Below are positions 60,657 through 64,000 of a stretch of 64,000 bases of DNA, one piece after another (the stretch's first letter is position 1; each line of letters opens with the position of its first letter). The position numbers were made by a program, and so were the translations under genes. The DNA comes from Micromonospora chokoriensis (GTDB lineage Bacteria > Actinomycetota > Actinomycetes > Mycobacteriales > Micromonosporaceae). The DNA lies in NCBI RefSeq assembly GCF_900091505.1, contig NZ_LT607409.1, positions 3,720,001 to 3,784,000 on the forward strand. Reading direction: 5' to 3'. The notes beneath the pieces are model-generated. The model ran no database searches. It was not told the DNA's origin and saw only the letters and a list, made by a program, of their open reading frames with translations.

Positions 60657-62933
60657 ATGTGGCGTCCGCGCTTCCGATCGGACTACGCGCAGGTGCGACT
60701 GCCCGACGGCCCACTGGTGGTGCTGGGGGAGACCCGCAGCCTGATCATCGACGACCCGGTCGCCGCGGAGCTGGCCGACCAGCTCGACGGCGTCGCGCCG
60801 TTGGCCGACGTGGTGAACCGGCTGGCCACCCGGTATCCGGTCACCGCCGTCGCCGCCGCCCTCGCCCGGCTACGCGATCACGGCCTGCTGGTGTCCGGTC
60901 CGGCGGGCACCGCACCGCCGGAGGCCGCCGGATGGGACGCCCGGGGTGTCCCGCCCGAAGCGGGGCACCGGTGGATGGCCGAGGGTTCGGTCACCATCGT
61001 GGACCTTGGGGCGCCCCGGGCGGCGGAGACCGCCGACGCGCTGCGCTCCCTCGGGCTCGCCGTCACTGTGGTCGGACCGGACGGCACCGACGACGTGCCG
61101 GTCACCGCCCAGGTGCTGGTGCTGCCGTCGTCGATGCTCGACCCCCGACTGGCGCTGGTCAACGACCGCCATCTGGCCGCCGGTCGGGCGTGGACCCTGG
61201 CTCGACCCCACGGCAACGTCGTCCTCCTCGGCCCGCACCTGGTGCCGGGTCGCACCGGCTGCTGGGCCTGCCTGCGGCAGCGGTGGCAGGAGAACGAGCA
61301 GGTGAACGCCTTCCTGAACGGGCAGGACCTGAGCGAACCCCTGCCACAGCCGGGCCGGGCGGTCCTGCCCGGGCTGGCCACAGCGGCCGCCGGGCTGCTC
61401 GCCACCGAACTCGCCGTGCTCGCCGTCCGGGGCTCGTCCCCCCGCCTCACCGGCCGGATGGTCGCCCTGGACACCCGGGACCTGAGCATGGAGAGCCACC
61501 AGCTCGTACGCCAGCCGCAGTGCCCCGCCTGCGGCGACCCGGACCTCGTCGGCAAGGCCGAGCCACGGATCGACCTGCCGCCGAGCGGCGCCCAGCCCAG
61601 CCGGGGCGACGACTCCCGCACCCGGGAACCGGCGGAGGTGTACGCCGCTCTGGCCCACCACGTCAGCCGGTACCTGGGCGTGGTGAGCCGACTGACCCCG
61701 TTGGAGGCGACCGACAACGGCGTCACCCACACCTACTCGGCCGGGCACAACTTCGCGCAGCCCCGCCAGCTCGCCGGGCTGCGGCGCAACCTGCGCGGGC
61801 AGAGTGGCGGCAAGGGCCGCACCGACCTCCAGGCGCGGATGAGCGCGATCGGCGAGGCGGTGGAGCGCTACTGCGGGGTGTGGCGCGGCGACCGCCCGGT
61901 GCACCGGGCGACGTACCGCCAGCTCGGTCCGGACCGAGCCGTGCACCTGCGGGAGCTGCTGCTGTTCTCGGAGCGCCAGTACGCCGAACGGGACCGGCTC
62001 AACGCCGGCCTCGGCCACCTGCACCGCGTACCCCGCGAGCTCGGTGACGAGGTGGAGCTGGACTGGACCACGGGCTGGTCGCTGACCCGGCGCACACCAC
62101 GCGAGCTGCCCGCCGCGTACTGCTGGTACGGGCATCCGGAGCTGACCGGGCTCGGGGTGTGCTCGGCCGACTCCAACGGCTGCGCCGCCGGCGGCACCCT
62201 GTCCGAGGCGATCCTGCAGGGCTTCTGCGAGCTCGTGGAGCGGGACAGCGTCGCCCTGTGGTGGTACCACCGCTCGCGGATGCCCGGGGTGGACCTCGCC
62301 TCGTTCGCCGACCCGTGGATGACCGCCTGCGTCGACCACCACGCCACCGTCCTGGGCCGTGAGCTGTGGGCCCTCGACCTGACCGCCGACCTCGGCGTGC
62401 CCACGTTCGCCGCGGTGTCCCGGCGATCCGACGGCGGGCCGGAGGACGTCCTGGTCGGCTTCGGCGCGCACCTGGACGCCCGCGTCGCGCTGAACCGGGC
62501 GCTCACCGAGGTCAACCAGTTCCTGCCCGCCGTTCCCGGGCCCACCTCCGATCGCAACAGGTACGGCGTCGACGATCCGGACACCGCACTGTGGTTCGGC
62601 ACCGTACGGGTGGCCGATCACCAGTGGCTCTCCCCGGACCCCACCAGAGCGCCCCGCACCGCCGCCGACCACCCGCGGTTGACCACCGGCGACGTCGGAG
62701 ACGACGTGCGGGCCTGCGTACGCCGGGCGGAGCGGGCCGGCCTGGAGGTGATCGTCGTGGACCAGTCCCGTCCGGACGTCGATCTGGCGGTGGTGAAGGT
62801 CGTGGTGCCGGGTCTGCGGCACTTCTGGCGTCGGCTCGGTCCCGGTCGGCTGTGGGACGTGCCGGCCCACCTCGGCCGGGGCCCGCTGGCCGCCGACGAG
62901 ACGACGGCCAACCCGCTGAACGTCTTCTTCTAG
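60657..62933 (+). CDS. TOMM cyclodehydratase: RRE + E1-like + YcaO fusion
   Basis: 758 residues. ~1-80: winged-helix leader-peptide binding (RRE) domain; ~85-290: E1/ocin-ThiF-like domain with CWACLRQR and CPACGDP, a four-Cys zinc site; ~310-758: YcaO domain with ATP/Mg motifs MSAIGEAVERYCG, LSEAILQGFCELVERDSVALWW and ALTEVNQFLP. YcaO enzymes phosphorylate the amide backbone to cyclise Cys/Ser/Thr into azolines. ATG 60657 follows GGGAGGA. The C-terminus NPLNVFF lacks the PxPxP motif common in azoline-forming YcaO proteins. It precedes the SagB-type gene by 52 bp. Confidence 0.92.
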   Translation: MWRPRFRSDYAQVRLPDGPLVVLGETRSLIIDDPVAAELADQLDGVAPLADVVNRLATRYPVTAVAAALARLRDHGLLVSGPAGTAPPEAAGWDARGVPPEAGHRWMAEGSVTIVDLGAPRAAETADALRSLGLAVTVVGPDGTDDVPVTAQVLVLPSSMLDPRLALVNDRHLAAGRAWTLARPHGNVVLLGPHLVPGRTGCWACLRQRWQENEQVNAFLNGQDLSEPLPQPGRAVLPGLATAAAGLLATELAVLAVRGSSPRLTGRMVALDTRDLSMESHQLVRQPQCPACGDPDLVGKAEPRIDLPPSGAQPSRGDDSRTREPAEVYAALAHHVSRYLGVVSRLTPLEATDNGVTHTYSAGHNFAQPRQLAGLRRNLRGQSGGKGRTDLQARMSAIGEAVERYCGVWRGDRPVHRATYRQLGPDRAVHLRELLLFSERQYAERDRLNAGLGHLHRVPRELGDEVELDWTTGWSLTRRTPRELPAAYCWYGHPELTGLGVCSADSNGCAAGGTLSEAILQGFCELVERDSVALWWYHRSRMPGVDLASFADPWMTACVDHHATVLGRELWALDLTADLGVPTFAAVSRRSDGGPEDVLVGFGAHLDARVALNRALTEVNQFLPAVPGPTSDRNRYGVDDPDTALWFGTVRVADHQWLSPDPTRAPRTAADHPRLTTGDVGDDVRACVRRAERAGLEVIVVDQSRPDVDLAVVKVVVPGLRHFWRRLGPGRLWDVPAHLGRGPLAADETTANPLNVFF

Positions 62934-62947
62934 CGAGGGGTGCGCAG

Positions 62948-62989
62948 ATGACCACCGTGGTGGGACCGGCCGGTCGGCGGTCGTCGTGA
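62948..62989 (+). CDS. Possible 13-residue peptide between the YcaO and SagB genes
   Basis: ATG 62948 follows GAGGGG and encodes MTTVVGPAGRRSS; its TGA overlaps the GTG of the SagB-type gene. It is too short and lacks Cys, so it is unlikely to be a TOMM precursor. A translational coupling leader or chance are more likely. Confidence 0.25.
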   Translation: MTTVVGPAGRRSS

Positions 62990-64000
62990 GCGGCGCCGTC
63001 GGCGGTCCGCCGATCCAGGAGGCGTACCGGCTGCGCCGCGACGCGCACCTGCGCCTCGACGAGGACGGCTCGCTGACCCTGCGGCAGACCCGCTTCCAGC
63101 TGACCCTGGAGCGACCGGGCATGGGCCGGCGGGCACTGCTGCTGCAACTCGCCACCGACTGGGTCAGCGACGTCGAGGTCGGCCGTCTGATCAGCGGCCT
63201 GGAGGGGGAGAGCCGGGTGCTGGCCGCCCAGCTGCTGCTGCGCCGGTTGCTCGCCCACTCCTGGCTGGAGCGCCGCCTCCAGGTCGACGACCGTGCGTTG
63301 CTCGACCTGGTGCCCACCGGACTGGGTCGGGGCAGCCTGCCGGAGAGCCGCCCGCACACACCCGGGGCGCGTCACCGGCTCTCCCGCTTCGCCACCCTCT
63401 CCCACGAACAGGGCCGGCTGGTGGCCGCCTCGCCGCTGAGCACCTTCGCCGTCGGCTGCGCCGACGTCGCCCTCGGCGCGGTGCTGGTCGCCGCCGTGCC
63501 CGGCGTCGGACCCGACACGGTGGCCCGCACGCTCGGTGTCCGACCGGCGGCCGCCGGCCGGGTGCTCGACGAGTTGGTCACCGCCCGGATCCTGGTCACC
63601 GATGCGGAGTTCGAGGCGGAGTGCGACGACGCGCCACTGGCCTACTGGTCACCTGAGGAGCTGCGGCTGCACCACCGCTCCCGGGCCGGCCGGCACGCGC
63701 TGCCGGTCGGGGGCACCTACCGGATGCGGGAACGCTTCGCCCCCCAACCGCTGCGCCGCCCGTACGACGGCGGTCGCGCGATCGACCTGCCGCTGCCGGA
63801 CCTGGCGACGATCGCCAAGGTGGAACCCGCCTTCAGTCAGATCGTCGCGGAACGGCGCAGCGTGCGCGAACACGACGACTCCGCGCCGCTGCCGCTGGAG
63901 CGGCTGGCGGAGTTCCTGTACCGGTCTCAGCACACCAGTGCCGCCGGCGAGGCCGGCGGGCAGGAGGTCGGTCATCGGCCCTACCCGGGCGGCGGCGGCG
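62986..64000 (+). CDS. SagB-type FMN dehydrogenase (azoline oxidase), 3' end cut by window
   Basis: 338 residues are visible. ~15-240 contain two winged-helix-like segments usual in the N-terminal part of SagB proteins; from ~283 the nitroreductase domain begins (SQIVAERRSVREHDDSAPLPLERLAEFLYRSQ). SagB enzymes oxidise azolines to aromatic azoles with FMN. GTG 62986 is the start used here; no better in-frame start is visible. It immediately follows the cyclodehydratase, which strongly supports a TOMM pathway. The FMN-binding core and the rest of the cluster lie beyond the edge. Confidence 0.88.
   Translation, partial: MSGAVGGPPIQEAYRLRRDAHLRLDEDGSLTLRQTRFQLTLERPGMGRRALLLQLATDWVSDVEVGRLISGLEGESRVLAAQLLLRRLLAHSWLERRLQVDDRALLDLVPTGLGRGSLPESRPHTPGARHRLSRFATLSHEQGRLVAASPLSTFAVGCADVALGAVLVAAVPGVGPDTVARTLGVRPAAAGRVLDELVTARILVTDAEFEAECDDAPLAYWSPEELRLHHRSRAGRHALPVGGTYRMRERFAPQPLRRPYDGGRAIDLPLPDLATIAKVEPAFSQIVAERRSVREHDDSAPLPLERLAEFLYRSQHTSAAGEAGGQEVGHRPYPGGGG

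Overview
The window looks like high-GC actinobacterial DNA, most likely Micromonosporaceae-like. The signs are strong G/C wobble bias, frequent GTG starts, SARP and LAL regulators, rare TTA codons in a pathway activator and a PKS gene, and many secreted CBM13/CBM42 glycosidases. No rRNA, tRNA, IS element or CRISPR array was seen.

Layout: (1) 0-9.9 kb: a SARP gene cut by the left edge, a DHA2 drug exporter, an HxlR regulator, an SDR, a GMC flavoprotein oxidoreductase, a second SARP (SARP + degenerate cyclase domain + AAA ATPase) and a flavin reductase. (2) 9.9-34.0 kb: a compact modular type I PKS on two proteins. PKS1 has a KSQ-AT-ACP loading module and two KS-AT-DH-KR-ACP modules; PKS2 has one KS-AT-DH-KR-ACP module and a final KS-AT-(dead DH)-ACP module. 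A stand-alone type II thioesterase follows. All five ATs carry malonyl-type motifs, all three KRs are B-type (LDD), and there is no ER and no fused release domain. The predicted chain is an all-acetate C10 3-oxo-4,6,8-triene thioester. Long stretches of the modules are near-identical copies with abnormal G/T-ending codons, a sign of recent intragenic recombination. (3) 34.2-44.3 kb: a secreted polysaccharide locus: FnIII-CBM2 protein, GH53 galactanase, two CE1 esterases with ricin-type lectin domains, two GH43/AbfB proteins and a GH5-CBM13 enzyme, with LacI-type operators in the central divergent region. Together they suggest attack on plant arabinogalactan. (4) 44.5-46.3 kb: a ThuA/Gfo-Idh-MocA pair. 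(5) 46.3-55.9 kb: a DM13 protein, a six-gene overlapping operon (GT2, DUF2064 transferase, methyltransferase, membrane molybdopterin oxidoreductase, small membrane protein, MTA phosphorylase), a polytopic membrane protein, a zinc-ribbon epimerase and an OmpR-type two-component system. Three promoters here share one architecture (CGTAAG direct repeats, 33-34 nt, TACGCT/TAGCGT), so the two-component system probably controls its neighbours. (6) 56.4-64.0 kb: the start of a thiazole/oxazole-modified peptide (TOMM) cluster: LAL regulator, lipoprotein, fused RRE/E1-like/YcaO cyclodehydratase and a SagB-type dehydrogenase cut by the right edge. No precursor peptide is visible.

The main candidates for undescribed biology are the mosaic C10 PKS with no visible release route, the two-component regulon around the molybdopterin/glycosyltransferase/MTA-phosphorylase operon, and the TOMM locus, whose cyclodehydratase lacks the usual PxPxP C-terminus.
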